A stretch of DNA of 64,000 bases from Halobacteriales archaeon QS_1_68_20 (GTDB taxonomy: Archaea; Halobacteriota; Halobacteria; Halobacteriales; PXRE01): positions 80,528 through 144,527 of the forward strand of contig PXRE01000014.1 in assembly GCA_003021085.1 (NCBI GenBank), in the 5' to 3' direction. Made by a program: the position numbers and the translations under genes. Positions 24,807 to 34,882 of this stretch are shown here, one piece after another. The number at the start of each line of letters is the position of its first letter. The stretch's first letter is position 1. Below the pieces are notes generated by a model that saw only the letters and a list, made by a program, of their open reading frames with translations, was not told the DNA's origin and searched no databases.

Positions 24807-25568
24807 TTAAAGTTGCTCCTCCGGGCGCGCCAGCGCCGCCACGGGGGCGAACTCGGTCGAACACGGCGGCCCGTCGGCGAATTCGAACCGCGAGGTGCCG
24901 TCGTCGTACAGCGCCAGCAGCGACGACGACCGCGTCCCGAAGCCCTCGCCCTCGCGGTGGACGCAGACGCCGTACTCGTGGTCGCCCACGGCGTCGGCGG
25001 CCCGGTCCAGCCAGTCGTCTGCTGACTCGCCCGGTTCGGGTTCCAGGGCCGCCCCGAATCGCCGGGCGTCGTGAGCCTGGCGCTCGCCGGCGTCCGCGCG
25101 GCCCGGCGGGATTACGAACTCGCCGTCCGCGCCGACGTTGACGACGACGTGGACCCCCGGCTGGAAGTTCCGCACCGAGAGCGCGCCGTCGTACTCCAGA
25201 TAGACGGCGGCCACCTCGTCGGCCAGCACGAGGTTGAACCCGGCGTAGTCCTCGGCCTCGACCGACCGCTCGACGAACCGTGCGGCGTCCTCCGCCGAGC
25301 GGTGTCGCAGTGCCTCCCGGACCAGCAGGCCGCGCGAGCGGTCGCCCTCAAGGTCGACCCAGCGGTTCGTGATGGCCGCGAAGACGCCGTGCTCGTTGTA
25401 GCCGAGCCAGGTCCCCCCGGCCTCGCGGTCCCGTGGCGCGACGACCCGGGGGTCCTCCTCCAGCAGCGCTGGCGGGTCAGCGGGTCGGTCGAGCAACTCG
25501 TCGCGGTTGGCCGCCGCGACCACGGGTGCGTCCGCGAACACCTGCCAGGCGAGTACGAGCGTGCACAC
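24807..25568 (-). CDS. NRDE/TANGO2 family protein
   Basis: The 253-residue product starts MCTLVLAWQVFADAPVVAAA and has the NRDE motif of this family right after (AANRDELLDRPADPP), followed by GGTWLGYNEHGVFAAITNRW. The Cys at position 2 may act as an N-terminal nucleophile as in related Ntn-type hydrolases, though activity is not established; the human member is linked to haem and lipid handling. Length is typical of archaeal members. It is followed on the same strand by the winged-helix gene. Confidence 0.88.
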   Translation of the reverse strand: MCTLVLAWQVFADAPVVAAANRDELLDRPADPPALLEEDPRVVAPRDREAGGTWLGYNEHGVFAAITNRWVDLEGDRSRGLLVREALRHRSAEDAARFVERSVEAEDYAGFNLVLADEVAAVYLEYDGALSVRNFQPGVHVVVNVGADGEFVIPPGRADAGERQAHDARRFGAALEPEPGESADDWLDRAADAVGDHEYGVCVHREGEGFGTRSSSLLALYDDGTSRFEFADGPPCSTEFAPVAALARPEEQL

Positions 25569-25905
25569 GAACCGGGGTAGGGACTACGCCGGTTTAAATG
25601 TCGCTTCGCCGGAACCGTGTGCACGACCCGATTTCATTCTCGGTGACGGTTACCGCCATTCCCTACTCCCAGGTAGCGTCCGCCGAGGTGACGACGACCC
25701 GTGGGGCGGACGGTGACTTACCATCATCCAGGCGATAACCCGACGAATAGTACGGAAGCGAATAGCACGGACAACGGAACCGCTACGTCCGACCGAATTG
25801 AATGTTCGGACACACCTGCCGATCTATCCTAAAAACACGTCGTTTGGATATTCCTTTCACTCGTTACCGGTGCCTTGAAACGTAGCCCTGCGGTACAGGA
25901 GGACA
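25569..25905. other. Intergenic region before cysS
   Basis: About 337 bases with no convincing gene on either strand. Composition drops in GC near 25720-25890, where the cysS promoter should lie (for example the CTAAAAACACG patch near 25828-25840). No repeat or RNA structure stands out. Confidence 0.35.
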
Positions 25906-27399
25906 ATGACGCTGCGCGTGTCGAACACGCTCACGGGAGAGACCGAGCCGTTCGAACCCCTGAACGACGACCAGGTCCTCCTGTACCTCTGTGGGTTGAC
26001 GACCTCCGACCCCGCTCACCTCGGGCACGCGCGCACCTGGGTCCACACCGACATCGTCCACCGCTGGCTGGAGCACGTCGGCTACGACGTCCGCCACGTC
26101 GAGAACTTCACGGACGTCAACGAGAAGATCGTGGCCCGGGTCGGCGAGGACGGCGACAGCGAGGCCGAGGTGGCCCGCAACTACATCGAGTCGTTCCTGT
26201 CGCACATGCGCGCGCTGAACCTGAAGCGGGTCGACGTATACCCCAGGGTCACCGAGCACGTTCCCGAGATAATCGAGATGATCGAGGCGCTGATCGAGCA
26301 GGGCTACGCCTACGAGTCCAACGGGTCGGTGTACTTCGACGTCACGACCTTCGACGAGTACGGTAAACTCTCGAACCAGCAGGTCGACGAGATGGAGGCC
26401 CAGGGGCCCGAAGACGAGCGCGCCGAGAAGCGCCACCCCCAGGACTTCGCGCTCTGGAAGGCCGGTGGGGTCGGACCCGAAGAAATCGAGGAGCACCGCC
26501 ACGAGGAGGCCGCTCCCGCCGAGGAGGCGGCCGAGACCGCGATGACCTTCGACTCGCCGTGGGGCGAGGGCCGTCCAGGCTGGCACATCGAGTGCTCGGC
26601 CATGTCGACGACCCACCTCGGGGAGACCTTCGACGTCCACGTCGCGGGCCGGGACCTCGTGTTCCCCCACAACGAGAACGAGGTGGCCCAGAGCGAGGCC
26701 ACCACGGGACAGCAGTTCGCCCGCTACTGGCTCCACACGGGGATGCTCCGGGTCGAGGGCGACGAGGACGAGGAGAAGATGTCCTCCAGCCTCCAGAACT
26801 ACTTCGCGCTGGAGAACGCCCTCGAGGAGTTCGGCCCCGACGTGCTCCGGACGTTCTTCATGTCGGCCGTGTACGACGCCGACCAGACGTTCAGCGAGGA
26901 CGCCATCCAGGAAGCCGGCGAGCGCTGGGAGCGCCTGGAGCGCGCCTACGAGCGGGCGGTCGAGGCCGCCGACGACGTCGACGCGCACACGACCGTCGAG
27001 GACGCCGACCTCCGGACGACCATCGAGGAGACCCGCGAGGCGTTCGCCACTGCGATGAACGACGACTTCAACACCCGCGAGGCGCTGGCCGCCCTGCTGG
27101 ACCTCGCTTCCGCCGTCCACCGCCACGTCGACGACCACGACGAGTACGACTACCAGGGACTCGCCGGCGCCATCGAGGCGTTCGAGGACCTCGGCGGCGA
27201 CGCCCTCGGGTTCACCTTCGGCGGCGAGGCCGACGGCACGGTCCAGCTGGCCGACGAACTGATCGAACTCGTCCTGGAGGTCCGCGAGGAGGAGCGCGAG
27301 GCGGGCAACTACGACCGCGCCGACGAGTTGCGGGACCGCCTGGGCGACTTCGGGGTCACCGTCGAAGACAGCGACGACGGCCCGGCCTACCGCTACTGA
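25906..27399 (+). CDS. cysS: Cysteinyl-tRNA synthetase
   Basis: The 497-residue product has the class I HIGH-type motif (DPAHLGHAR, about residue 38-46), the zinc ligands around WHIECSAMS, the KMSKS-type signature EEKMSSSLQN and the C-terminal helical anticodon domain (MNDDFNTREALAALLDLASA). It charges tRNA-Cys. An insertion in the middle (GPEDERAEKRHPQDFALWKA, then EEIEEHRHEEAAPAEEAAET) is acidic and typical of halophile adaptation. The start at 25906 matches the conserved MTLRVSNTLTGE. Confidence 0.97.
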   Translation: MTLRVSNTLTGETEPFEPLNDDQVLLYLCGLTTSDPAHLGHARTWVHTDIVHRWLEHVGYDVRHVENFTDVNEKIVARVGEDGDSEAEVARNYIESFLSHMRALNLKRVDVYPRVTEHVPEIIEMIEALIEQGYAYESNGSVYFDVTTFDEYGKLSNQQVDEMEAQGPEDERAEKRHPQDFALWKAGGVGPEEIEEHRHEEAAPAEEAAETAMTFDSPWGEGRPGWHIECSAMSTTHLGETFDVHVAGRDLVFPHNENEVAQSEATTGQQFARYWLHTGMLRVEGDEDEEKMSSSLQNYFALENALEEFGPDVLRTFFMSAVYDADQTFSEDAIQEAGERWERLERAYERAVEAADDVDAHTTVEDADLRTTIEETREAFATAMNDDFNTREALAALLDLASAVHRHVDDHDEYDYQGLAGAIEAFEDLGGDALGFTFGGEADGTVQLADELIELVLEVREEEREAGNYDRADELRDRLGDFGVTVEDSDDGPAYRY

Positions 27400-27408
27400 T
27401 CGGCCGTC

Positions 27409-29738
27409 TCACTCCGCCATCTCCCTCGCCCGGCGCGCCAGCGCCGCCAGCGCCCCGCCGGCCGCGACGGCCGCCGAGACGACGCCGAACCCAGGGGTCG
27501 CCTCCCACTGGGTCGAGTCGCCGGTCGGTTCGCCGCCGGGATCGTCGCCGGATTCGCCGAACAGCGACGGCGTCGTGTCGGTCACCGACACGGTCGTCCG
27601 GGTAGTCGCGTCGGCCCCGGCGTCGTCGACGACGCGGAGGCGGACGGCGTACTCGCCCGCCTCCTCGAACGCGTGCGAGAGCGTCTGGCCGTCGCCGTCG
27701 ACGTTCCCGTCGTCACCGACGTCCCACTCGTAGTGGACGATGGTACCGTCGGGGTCCGTCGAGCCCTCCGCGTCGAAGATCACCTGCTCGCCGACCGACG
27801 GTTCGGCGGGCGAGACGTCCACGGCCGCCTCCGGCGGGTCGTTCGGCCGGACCGTCACGGTGACGCTCGTGGTCGCCGTGGGTTCGACGACCTCGAACGT
27901 GACCGACGCGCCCACCTGGGGGTTGGCAGGCCGCGTCTCGACGGTCGGCGCCGAGGGGCCGTCTTCCGGCGTCGGTGGCGTGCCGCCCCCTGGGATCGGT
28001 TCTCCCCCCAGGTAGGTGAAGCGGTTCGCGACGCCCTGCGGTGAGCGGACCCAGGAGGTGCCGGGAGCGACCGGCTGGACGGATCGGCGGTAGCCCAGGA
28101 TCGCCATCGGGCAGTCCTCGTAGACCCGTTCGGCGGCGTCGACCAGCGCCTCCCGGCGGCGGGCCGGGTCCATCGCCTCTCGGGCGCTTTCGAGGGCGGC
28201 GTCCGCGCCCTCGTATCCCGTGGCGTTGTAGACGAACGCGTCGTCGTCGCCGGTCAGATCCGCGCTGTCCGAGTGGAACCACCTGTACAGCGACTCGCCG
28301 GAGGGCTGGAACAGTCTCCACCCCAGCACGTAGCAGTCGAACGACTCCGTCCGGAAGGCGTCCCGGATCAGTTCGGCGAACTCGACTACCGCGAGTTCGA
28401 CGGGGACGCCGATCCGCTGGAGGTCCTCGACCCACTTCCGGTAGGCGTCGCGCCGGGGGGCCGGGTACGCCACCGGGACGGCGACTTCCAGCGTCCCCTG
28501 GCCGCCGGCGCCGTCGTTGTCGGTGTGGGCGTCGACCAGGGGTTCGCCGTCGACGTACAGTTCGCGGTTGTCCGGGGCCGTCGTCACGCCGGAGACGGCG
28601 TCGTCGAACGAGTACGCGTGGCCGGCGTCGCCCTGGTCCAGCAGGAACGACCGGGCCGCGTCGACGTCGACCGGGGACCCGGACGACCCGGGGAAGGCGT
28701 ACGTGTCCCCGGGCGGCGACGACGGCCGGAGGTACGAGAACGCGTCCGGGATGGGGAGGTCACCCTCGGCGTGGAAGCCCCGGAAGCCGTGCTCGACGAG
28801 GTACCGTTCGTCGAACGCGTTCGCCAGCGTCCGCCGGAGCGCGGCGTCGTCCAGCGGGGTTCGCCGGAGGTTGAACGCGGCGTACTCGAATCCGTCCGAG
28901 GGACTCTGGACCAGGTCGACGCCGTTGTTCCCCCGGAGGTCGGCCGCCCTGCTCACCTGGAGGTCGGTCAGCACGGCGTCGGCCTGGCCGGTCCGGACCC
29001 TGTCGACCGCCTCGGCCTCGCCGTTCGCCAGCACGACGTCGATCTCCTGCACCGCGTGCGTCGTCGGCCCCAGGGGGTACGAGTGGACGTCGTCGCGCTG
29101 GCGGAGCGTGACCCGCAACTCCGATTCGAACCGCTCGACGACGAACGGGCCGCTCCCGACGGGGCCGCCGTTGCGCGACGGCCGGTACTCCTCCGGGGTC
29201 GACACCGACGACCAGACGTGCTCCGGCAGGATGGGGAGCGCGAGCAGGCCCTGCCACCGGCCGTCGGGGGCCTCGAACGAGTAGCGCACCCGCCGGTCGT
29301 CGACGGCTACCGCCCCGATGAAATCGGAGACGGCCGCGGGCCGGGTGCCGACGAACGGGAACAGCGCGTCGTCCGCCACGTACTCGGCGGTGAACGCCAC
29401 GTCCTCGGCGGTCACCGGTTCGCCGTCGGTCCAGGTGAGGCCCTCCCGCAGCGTGGCGATGACCGACCGCCTGCCGTCGTTCACCGACCAGTCCTCGAAC
29501 GCCCAGTGGACCGGTTCGCCGGTCGCGGGGTGGAAGACGAGGCCCTGGTCGTACACCCCTCCAGCACCGCCTGCCGGACGTTCGAGCGGTCGCCGAACGG
29601 CGAGAGCGTCTCCACGTGCCGGTTCGTCGCCAGGACGAGTTCCTCGGGTGCCGACCCGTCTGCCGCGGCGACCCCTGCGGCCGACCCCACCGCGGCGGCC
29701 CCGAGCAACCCCGCGAACTGCCGTCTCGTCGGTCGCAT
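27409..29738 (-). pseudogene. Extracellular solute-binding protein (family 5) with PKD and PGF-CTERM tail, frameshifted
   Basis: The true N-terminus is a Tat signal, MRPTRRQFAGLLGAAAVGSA, in one frame. It runs to VRQAVLEG, where a one-base deletion in a G run (+ strand C run at 29556-29559) shifts it; the next frame carries on VYDQGLVFHPATGEPVHWAF. The body is a DppA/OppA-like binding protein (DGEPVTAEDVAFTAEYVADD, RYLVEHGFRGFHAEGDLPIP) that would deliver peptides or similar to an ABC importer. A PKD domain follows (DAEGSTDPDGTIVHYEWDVG), then ATPGFGVVSAAVAAGG with a basic end, a PGF-CTERM archaeosortase sorting signal. No transporter genes are adjacent. Confidence 0.8.
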
Positions 29739-29795
29739 GACCGCCGGAACTACCGACGTTCACTTAAATCGTGTGGCGTCGCTGAGAGGTCCCGC

Positions 29796-31016
29796 TCAGC
29801 GGCCGAGTTCCTCGTGAGCGGACGCGAGGTGCCGGGAGGCCAGGGCTGACAGTAGCGACAGTTCCCCGGCCAGCGCCCCGGCGGCGACGATCTCGGCGAA
29901 GGCGTCGGCGTTCGATCCGGGCGGGTCGCCGCCGCCGGTCACGCCGAGCAGGTCCAGGGCCTCCGACTGGGTGGGGAGTTTCGTCCCGCCGCCGACGGTG
30001 CCGACCTGGAGGCTGGCGAGGCTGATCGCGGCGTGGAGGTCGCCCTCCCGCACCTCCGCGGTCGTGATGGCGTTGGACCCCTCCACGACGTGGGCCTCGT
30101 CCTGGCCGGTCGCGAGGAACGTCGCCGCGACGACGTTGGCGGCCTGGGCGTTGAATCCCATGCTCCCCGCCTTGGCGCTCCCCACGAGGTTCTTGCGCTC
30201 GTTGACCTCCGCGACGTTCTCGGGAGTGGTGTTGAGGCGGTCCTCGACCACCTCCCGGGGGATGGTCACGTCCGCAGTGACGGTGCGCCCGCGGCCCTCG
30301 ATGGCGTTGATCGCCGCGGGCTTCTTGTCGGTGCAGAGGTTGCCGGAGGTCGCCACCAGCGACGCGGGGGTGTGCTCCTCGACCACCTCGGCGGCCGCCT
30401 CGGTTGCGATGGTGGCCATGTTCATCCCCATCGCGTCCTTCGTGTCGTAGTCGAACCGGAGGTAGACGTTCCGGCCGACGACGTAGGGTTCGACGTCCTG
30501 CAACTCGCCGTGGCTGGTCGTGGATTCGGCCGCCTCCGCCAGCGCGTCGAAACTGTCGCGGACCCACTCGACCACGTCGGCCGCCTCGGTGACGTCCGCG
30601 ACCCGGAAGACGGGCGCGCGGGTCATCCCGCGGTCGGTGACGAGGGCGTTCGCGCCGCCGGCCGCGCGGATGGTCGAGCACCCGCGGTTGACCGACGCGA
30701 CCAGCGCCCCCTCGGTGGTCGCCAGCGGCAGGTAGAACTCGCCGTCCGTGGCCTCGCCCGCAACGGGGAGGGGGCCGGCGACGCCCATCGGCACCTGGAG
30801 GCCGCCGACGAGGTTCTCGACGTTGGCCTCCACGTCGGCGGCGTCGAAGCCGTACGCGCCGACCGCGTCGAGGTCGGCGTCGGTCTCGCCCTCGCCGAAC
30901 CGCCGCCGGGCGGCCGCCGCCGTCTCCGGGTCGGCGTGGTCTTCGAGTTCGTACAGCCGCAGGTCGCCCGACCGCACGCGCTCGGCCAGCGCCTCCGGGT
31001 CCGTCTGCTCGCTCAT
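29796..31016 (-). CDS. hmgA: HMG-CoA reductase (class I, NADPH-dependent)
   Basis: The 406-residue product has VNRGCSTIRAAGGANALVT (substrate-binding region), the NADPH motif DAMGMNMATI, the catalytic Lys region SGNLCTDKKPAAINAIEGRG and GTVGGGTKLPTQSEAL. It reduces HMG-CoA to mevalonate for the isoprenoid membrane lipids of archaea and is the target of statins. Length is typical of archaeal class I enzymes without the eukaryotic membrane domain. It is not in an operon. A 22-base perfect AT palindrome lies about 80-100 bases upstream of the start. Confidence 0.97.
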   Translation of the reverse strand: MSEQTDPEALAERVRSGDLRLYELEDHADPETAAAARRRFGEGETDADLDAVGAYGFDAADVEANVENLVGGLQVPMGVAGPLPVAGEATDGEFYLPLATTEGALVASVNRGCSTIRAAGGANALVTDRGMTRAPVFRVADVTEAADVVEWVRDSFDALAEAAESTTSHGELQDVEPYVVGRNVYLRFDYDTKDAMGMNMATIATEAAAEVVEEHTPASLVATSGNLCTDKKPAAINAIEGRGRTVTADVTIPREVVEDRLNTTPENVAEVNERKNLVGSAKAGSMGFNAQAANVVAATFLATGQDEAHVVEGSNAITTAEVREGDLHAAISLASLQVGTVGGGTKLPTQSEALDLLGVTGGGDPPGSNADAFAEIVAAGALAGELSLLSALASRHLASAHEELGR

Positions 31017-31094
31017 GACGCTACCTGCGGCGGGCAGGGCCTAACCCGCTTCGGTTCGCCGCGGTCCGGCGCCGTCCGCTCGTCCGGATATATG

Positions 31095-31116
31095 ATATAT
31101 GAATATATTCATATAT
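31095..31116. repeat. Perfect 22-base AT palindrome upstream of hmgA
   Basis: ATATATGAATATATTCATATAT reads the same on both strands. It is 79 bases before the hmgA start on the minus strand and lies in an otherwise GC-rich 347-base gap before the plus-strand zinc-ribbon gene. Shorter related forms occur at 44031-44056 and 50203-50232, where an 8-base ATGYGCAT spacer separates the GAATAT and ATTC halves. It may bind a dimeric regulator or be a transcription signal. Nothing else is visible in the gap from 31117 to 31363. Confidence 0.6.
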
Positions 31117-31363
31117 GCCCGCAGGCGGCGTGCGCGCCTGCCTGGCCCCCGTGTTGCACCGGCGGCGCGCGGAGACGTCCGGGCGGTCCCGGCCACGGTA
31201 TCGTCCAGAGACCGCACGTGGTCGTTCCGGTCGGCCACCGGGACGGCGCCGACGGCGAACACGGCAGTCGAACACTGAGTCTGGAGTACACTAGGTATAG
31301 GGAACGTTCACAATGGTAAGGAGTGACAACCCTTTTCTGCCAGGGGGTTCCATTGGCACGGGT

Positions 31364-31543
31364 ATGCGGGAGACGTACGTCCGACTGTTGTGTCCCGAGT
31401 GCAAGAAGGACTGGGAAGCCGCCCCCGACGAGTTGCCGGAAGCCACCGACGACTTCGACTGTCCGGGCTGTGACGCCAGTCGCCGAACCGCCGAGTTCAC
31501 CCGGACCGACCACGACCTCCAGACGCTGAAGCAACTCGGCTAG
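31364..31543 (+). CDS. Small zinc-ribbon protein
   Basis: The 59-residue product (MRETYVRLLCPECKKDWEAA) has two CPxC knuckles, CPEC and CPGCD, about 24 residues apart, making a zinc ribbon. The first ATG in the frame is farther upstream, but the one at 31364 starts the conserved sequence. Its stop overlaps the stop of the convergent aIF2-beta gene by four bases. Function unknown; related haloarchaeal proteins are widespread. Confidence 0.7.
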   Translation: MRETYVRLLCPECKKDWEAAPDELPEATDDFDCPGCDASRRTAEFTRTDHDLQTLKQLG

Positions 31544-31941
31544 CTGGTGGACGAGCGCGCCCCGCAGGCCGCACACTGGAGCATCAGCGCACCTTGCTCG
31601 CGCTCCAGGTCCGTGTCCGGGAGGCCGCACTCGGGGCAGCGGACGAACTGCCCGGTGTACTCGTCGACGGCGTCGGCGATGCGGTCGTCGTCGAACTCGC
31701 CGGTCAGCCGCGCGCGGCCGCTCTCGTCGATGTGGCCACTGGTCCCCAGTTCGTTCTGGAGGAACTGCATCACGTGCTCTTCGTTCCGGTCCAGCCGCCG
31801 GAGCGTGTCCTGGAAGTTCTCGTAGACGGTGACGTTGCCCTCCTGGCGCACCTCGGGGTCGGGCAACTCGAAACGGTCGTCGCCCGCCTCGATGTCCGGC
31901 GTCCGTTCGAGCGCACGCTCGAGGCTGTCCTCGTACTCCAT
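31540..31941 (-). CDS. eif2b: Translation initiation factor 2 subunit beta
   Basis: The 133-residue product has the aIF2-beta alpha-beta domain (DRFELPDPEVRQEGNVTVYE, then NFQDTLRRLDRNEEHVMQFL) and a C-terminal zinc ribbon with CPECGLPDTDL and CAACG. It is one of three subunits of the factor that brings initiator tRNA to the ribosome. I chose the start at 31941 (MEYEDSLERAL); the upstream extension is Arg-rich and not conserved. Genes for the other subunits are not nearby. Confidence 0.93.
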   Translation of the reverse strand: MEYEDSLERALERTPDIEAGDDRFELPDPEVRQEGNVTVYENFQDTLRRLDRNEEHVMQFLQNELGTSGHIDESGRARLTGEFDDDRIADAVDEYTGQFVRCPECGLPDTDLEREQGALMLQCAACGARSSTS

Positions 31942-32343
31942 ACGTGCACGTGCGACTGGCCACCTGAAAAATTTTTCAGACCGACCCCGCTGACTCCATC
32001 CCGCCCGACGACCGGTCGAGCCGGATCGATCCATGTTACCACCTCACGTACACGTCGAGAATATAATAATACATATACAAAGATCTATGTATTTATCTAT
32101 ATATGGTTGAAAGATCCCCGGGCTATCCGCACCGGTAACGGCTGGCTACGGGGTGGAACCGGAGGAGGGCGGGACGGGGGACTCCGCCCGTCCGTCCCCG
32201 TTAACCGGTTGCTACGGCGCTCCGAACGCGGGTAAGAGAACTCCTGAAAGTGCCGTGTTACCGCTCCACAAACCTATAGACGGGGGTGTGTTAACGCGAC
32301 TCAAGATAATAATATAATCCTCCAATCGTTAGGATGGGATGCT
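31942..32343. other. Intergenic region with AT-rich patch
   Basis: About 400 bases between aIF2-beta and the UPF0058 gene. An AT-rich patch at 32056-32113 contains ATACATA and its complement TATGTAT ten bases apart, a possible regulatory inverted repeat, and a TATATA run. A second AT-rich patch near 32306-32325 is likely the promoter of the UPF0058 gene. No gene is visible. Confidence 0.4.
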
Positions 32344-32583
32344 ATGAAGAAGCAGGAGCTCATTCACCTGCACGGATTGCTCGCCGAGGTATCGAACCAC
32401 TTCGAACACCGACACGACCGTGAGATCGACCTGGAGAAGTACGAGTCACAGGGAGTACGCCCGACGTCGATCCACAAATCGAAGACGGATCACAAGGACG
32501 CCGTCTTCGCGCTCGCCGAGGGCATCACGACCGCGATGGCCGACCGCGCCGAGAGCGAAACCGTTCCTGCCGCTGCCGACTGA
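32344..32583 (+). CDS. UPF0058 family protein
   Basis: The 79-residue product (MKKQELIHLHGLLAEVSNHF) matches the small helical UPF0058 family that is nearly universal in haloarchaea, with the conserved central segment GVRPTSIHKSKTDHKDAVFA. Length is normal. Function is unknown. It has a good AT-rich promoter patch upstream and no operon partner. Confidence 0.88.
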   Translation: MKKQELIHLHGLLAEVSNHFEHRHDREIDLEKYESQGVRPTSIHKSKTDHKDAVFALAEGITTAMADRAESETVPAAAD

Positions 32584-32759
32584 ACCGGTGCGTTCTACTC
32601 CGCCGAACGTAACGAACCCCCAGTCACGCGTATCCTCGACGCTACGACCCGCTGGTCGTCCTGGGCGGCCGCGACGGGTGGACGATAGTTACCCCCAGCA
32701 CCCGCTGTGGCTCGGTACGGGCGTGTCGCCCCCTGACCCCTGTCGTCTCGCCGTGCCGT

Positions 32760-33197
32760 TCACTCGATGAGGTCCTCGAACTCCGGCAGGACGTCCTCGT
32801 CGTCCTCGCCGGACGGCTCCGCGTCGACCGACTCCTCCTCGGTGTCGGACTCCTCGCTCTCGTCTTCAAGGACCTCGACTTCGAGGACCGATAGCGGAAT
32901 GTTGTCGAGTCGCTGGCCGATCTCCTTGCGCGCGATTCGCGCGGCGTGCTCCTCGCGCTCGACGTTGAAGACCGTCATCTCCAGTTCCAGCGCGACCAGC
33001 GCTTCGTCGGCCACGATGAAGGCGGGCGGCAACTCCTCGCCGCTCGGCGAGGTGCGCTCGCCCATGTTGATCTCGACGTAGTTCAGGTCCGGATTCAGCA
33101 TCTCGCCCGTCTTCGAGATGGCGATCCGGACCGCCTCGTCCGGCGTCTCTACGTCGTAGACCGGAACGGCGGCTTCGACGACGACTCTGCAGTTCAT
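32760..33197 (-). CDS. UPF0212/DUF555 family protein
   Basis: The 145-residue product (MNCRVVVEAAVPVYDVETPD) has the conserved DUF555 core: AVRIAISKTGEMLNPDLNYV, then ELPPAFIVADEALVALELEM and ARKEIGQRLDNIPLSVLEVE. The acidic tail from residue 111 is a haloarchaeal extension. The family is found in archaea with unknown function. It stands alone. Confidence 0.85.
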   Translation of the reverse strand: MNCRVVVEAAVPVYDVETPDEAVRIAISKTGEMLNPDLNYVEINMGERTSPSGEELPPAFIVADEALVALELEMTVFNVEREEHAARIARKEIGQRLDNIPLSVLEVEVLEDESEESDTEEESVDAEPSGEDDEDVLPEFEDLIE

Positions 33198-33349
33198 ACC
33201 ACCCGTGGTTTTAGAGGTCCAGTAGTATGAAGGTTAGCCCTCTGGACCGAGAGACGCCAACACCGCCGATTTCGTAGACGTAGCCGGGAAATTCCGAACA
33301 GATCCGTGGCCCAGACAGACGATCCAGGCACACTCTTCGAGCCCCGCCC

Positions 33350-34882
33350 TCAGTTCCCGTCGGACCCCCACTCTCCGTCGAGACGTTCCCGGACTGCCTC
33401 CCGGTCGACGGTCCCCGACGGGGTCCGGGGGAGCGCGTCCGCGACGGCCCACGTCTTCGGGACCTCGTACGGCGCGAGGCGCTCGCGGCAGTGGGCGGCC
33501 AGGTCCCCGGTGTCGACGGCCCCCTCCGGGACGACGAGCGCCGCGACCCGCTGGCCCCACTCGGGGTCGTCCAGGCCCACCACGGCGGCGTCGGATACGG
33601 CGGGGTGCTCGCGGAGGGCGTCGACCACGGTCTCCGGGTGGACCGTCTCCCCGCCCGTCACGACGGCGTCGTCCATCCGGCCGAGCACCCACAGGCGGCC
33701 GTCCTCGTCCCGGTAGCCCAGGTCGCCCGTGTGCAGGCCCCGGTCGGCGAACGCCTCCCGGGTGGCCCCCTCGTCCAGATACCCCGGTGTGATCGTGGGA
33801 CCGTCCACGACGAGTTCGCCGACCTCGCCGGGGTCGCAGACCTCGTCGCCGTCGACGACCGTCACGTCGGTCGTCACCAGCGGTTGGCCGACAGTGTCCG
33901 GGTGGTCGAACGCCTGGTCGGGGGTCGCCGTCGCCACCTGGCTGGCCGCCTCCGTCAGCCCGTAGGTCGGGTGGACGGGGACGCCCTGCCGCTCGCACCG
34001 CTGGACCAGTTCCGGGGGCGTCGGCGCGCCGCCGACCAGGACGAATCGCAGGTCCGACGACGGGTCCCACCCCGCATCGAGCAACCGCTTGAGCATGGTC
34101 GGGACCAGCGAGACGCCCGTCACGTCGTAGTCCGCCAGCACACGACGGGTCTCGTCGGCGTCGAACGAGCGCTGGAGGACGACCGCGGTGCCGTACAGCG
34201 TCGACCGAATTAGAGGTGCCAGCCCGCCCATGTGGTAAGTCGGGAGACACACCAGCCAGCGGTCCCCGCGCTGGACCCCGAGCCTGAACGCCGAGGCCGT
34301 CGCGGAGGCGACGAGGTTGCCGGCGGTCAGGCGAACCCCTTTCGGCGCGCCGGTGGTCCCGGAGGTGAACACGATCACCTGCACGTCGTCGCGGCCCCGC
34401 TGGACCGGGACCGCGGGGGGGTCGGCAGATTCGGCCCCCTCCGCTTCGGCATCCAGCGATTCTACGGGCGCCTGCCCGGGTTCGTCGACCGAGGCGACCG
34501 GGCAGTCCGCCACCTCGACGGCCAGCGTTTCGGTGTCGCGCTCGCAGACGAGCAGGTCCAGGTCGGCGCGGTCGACCTGGTCGTGGAGTTCGCCGGGGGC
34601 GAGTTCCGGATTCAGCAGGACCAGCGTCGCGTTCAGCCGCATCGCGGCGTGGACCGTCCGGACGACGGCGACCCGGGTGTCCACCAGGAGGCCGACCTGG
34701 CTCCCCGACGTGGCGCCGAGCGCGGCGAGTTCGGCCGCAGTGCCGTCGACTGCCGCGTCGAGGTCCCGGTAGGTCCACGTCCGGCCGTCGTCGGCGTCGA
34801 CCAGCACGGTCCGGTCCGGAGTCGCGGCGACCCTGTGGGTGAGCAGGTCCCGGGTTGGCCAGTCGACGGGGGCGCGCATCAA
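33350..34882 (-). CDS. menE: o-Succinylbenzoate-CoA ligase
   Basis: The 510-residue adenylate-forming enzyme has the AMP-binding loop [15 protein letters not shown], the YGLTEA motif, [20 protein letters not shown] and a C-terminal lid. In the men operon its job is to activate o-succinylbenzoate to its CoA thioester in menaquinone synthesis. It is the third gene of menA-menC-menE and overlaps menC by ATGA (34879-34882). Other acyl-CoA ligases look similar, but the neighbours decide the call. Confidence 0.9.
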   Translation of the reverse strand: MMRAPVDWPTRDLLTHRVAATPDRTVLVDADDGRTWTYRDLDAAVDGTAAELAALGATSGSQVGLLVDTRVAVVRTVHAAMRLNATLVLLNPELAPGELHDQVDRADLDLLVCERDTETLAVEVADCPVASVDEPGQAPVESLDAEAEGAESADPPAVPVQRGRDDVQVIVFTSGTTGAPKGVRLTAGNLVASATASAFRLGVQRGDRWLVCLPTYHMGGLAPLIRSTLYGTAVVLQRSFDADETRRVLADYDVTGVSLVPTMLKRLLDAGWDPSSDLRFVLVGGAPTPPELVQRCERQGVPVHPTYGLTEAASQVATATPDQAFDHPDTVGQPLVTTDVTVVDGDEVCDPGEVGELVVDGPTITPGYLDEGATREAFADRGLHTGDLGYRDEDGRLWVLGRMDDAVVTGGETVHPETVVDALREHPAVSDAAVVGLDDPEWGQRVAALVVPEGAVDTGDLAAHCRERLAPYEVPKTWAVADALPRTPSGTVDREAVRERLDGEWGSDGN

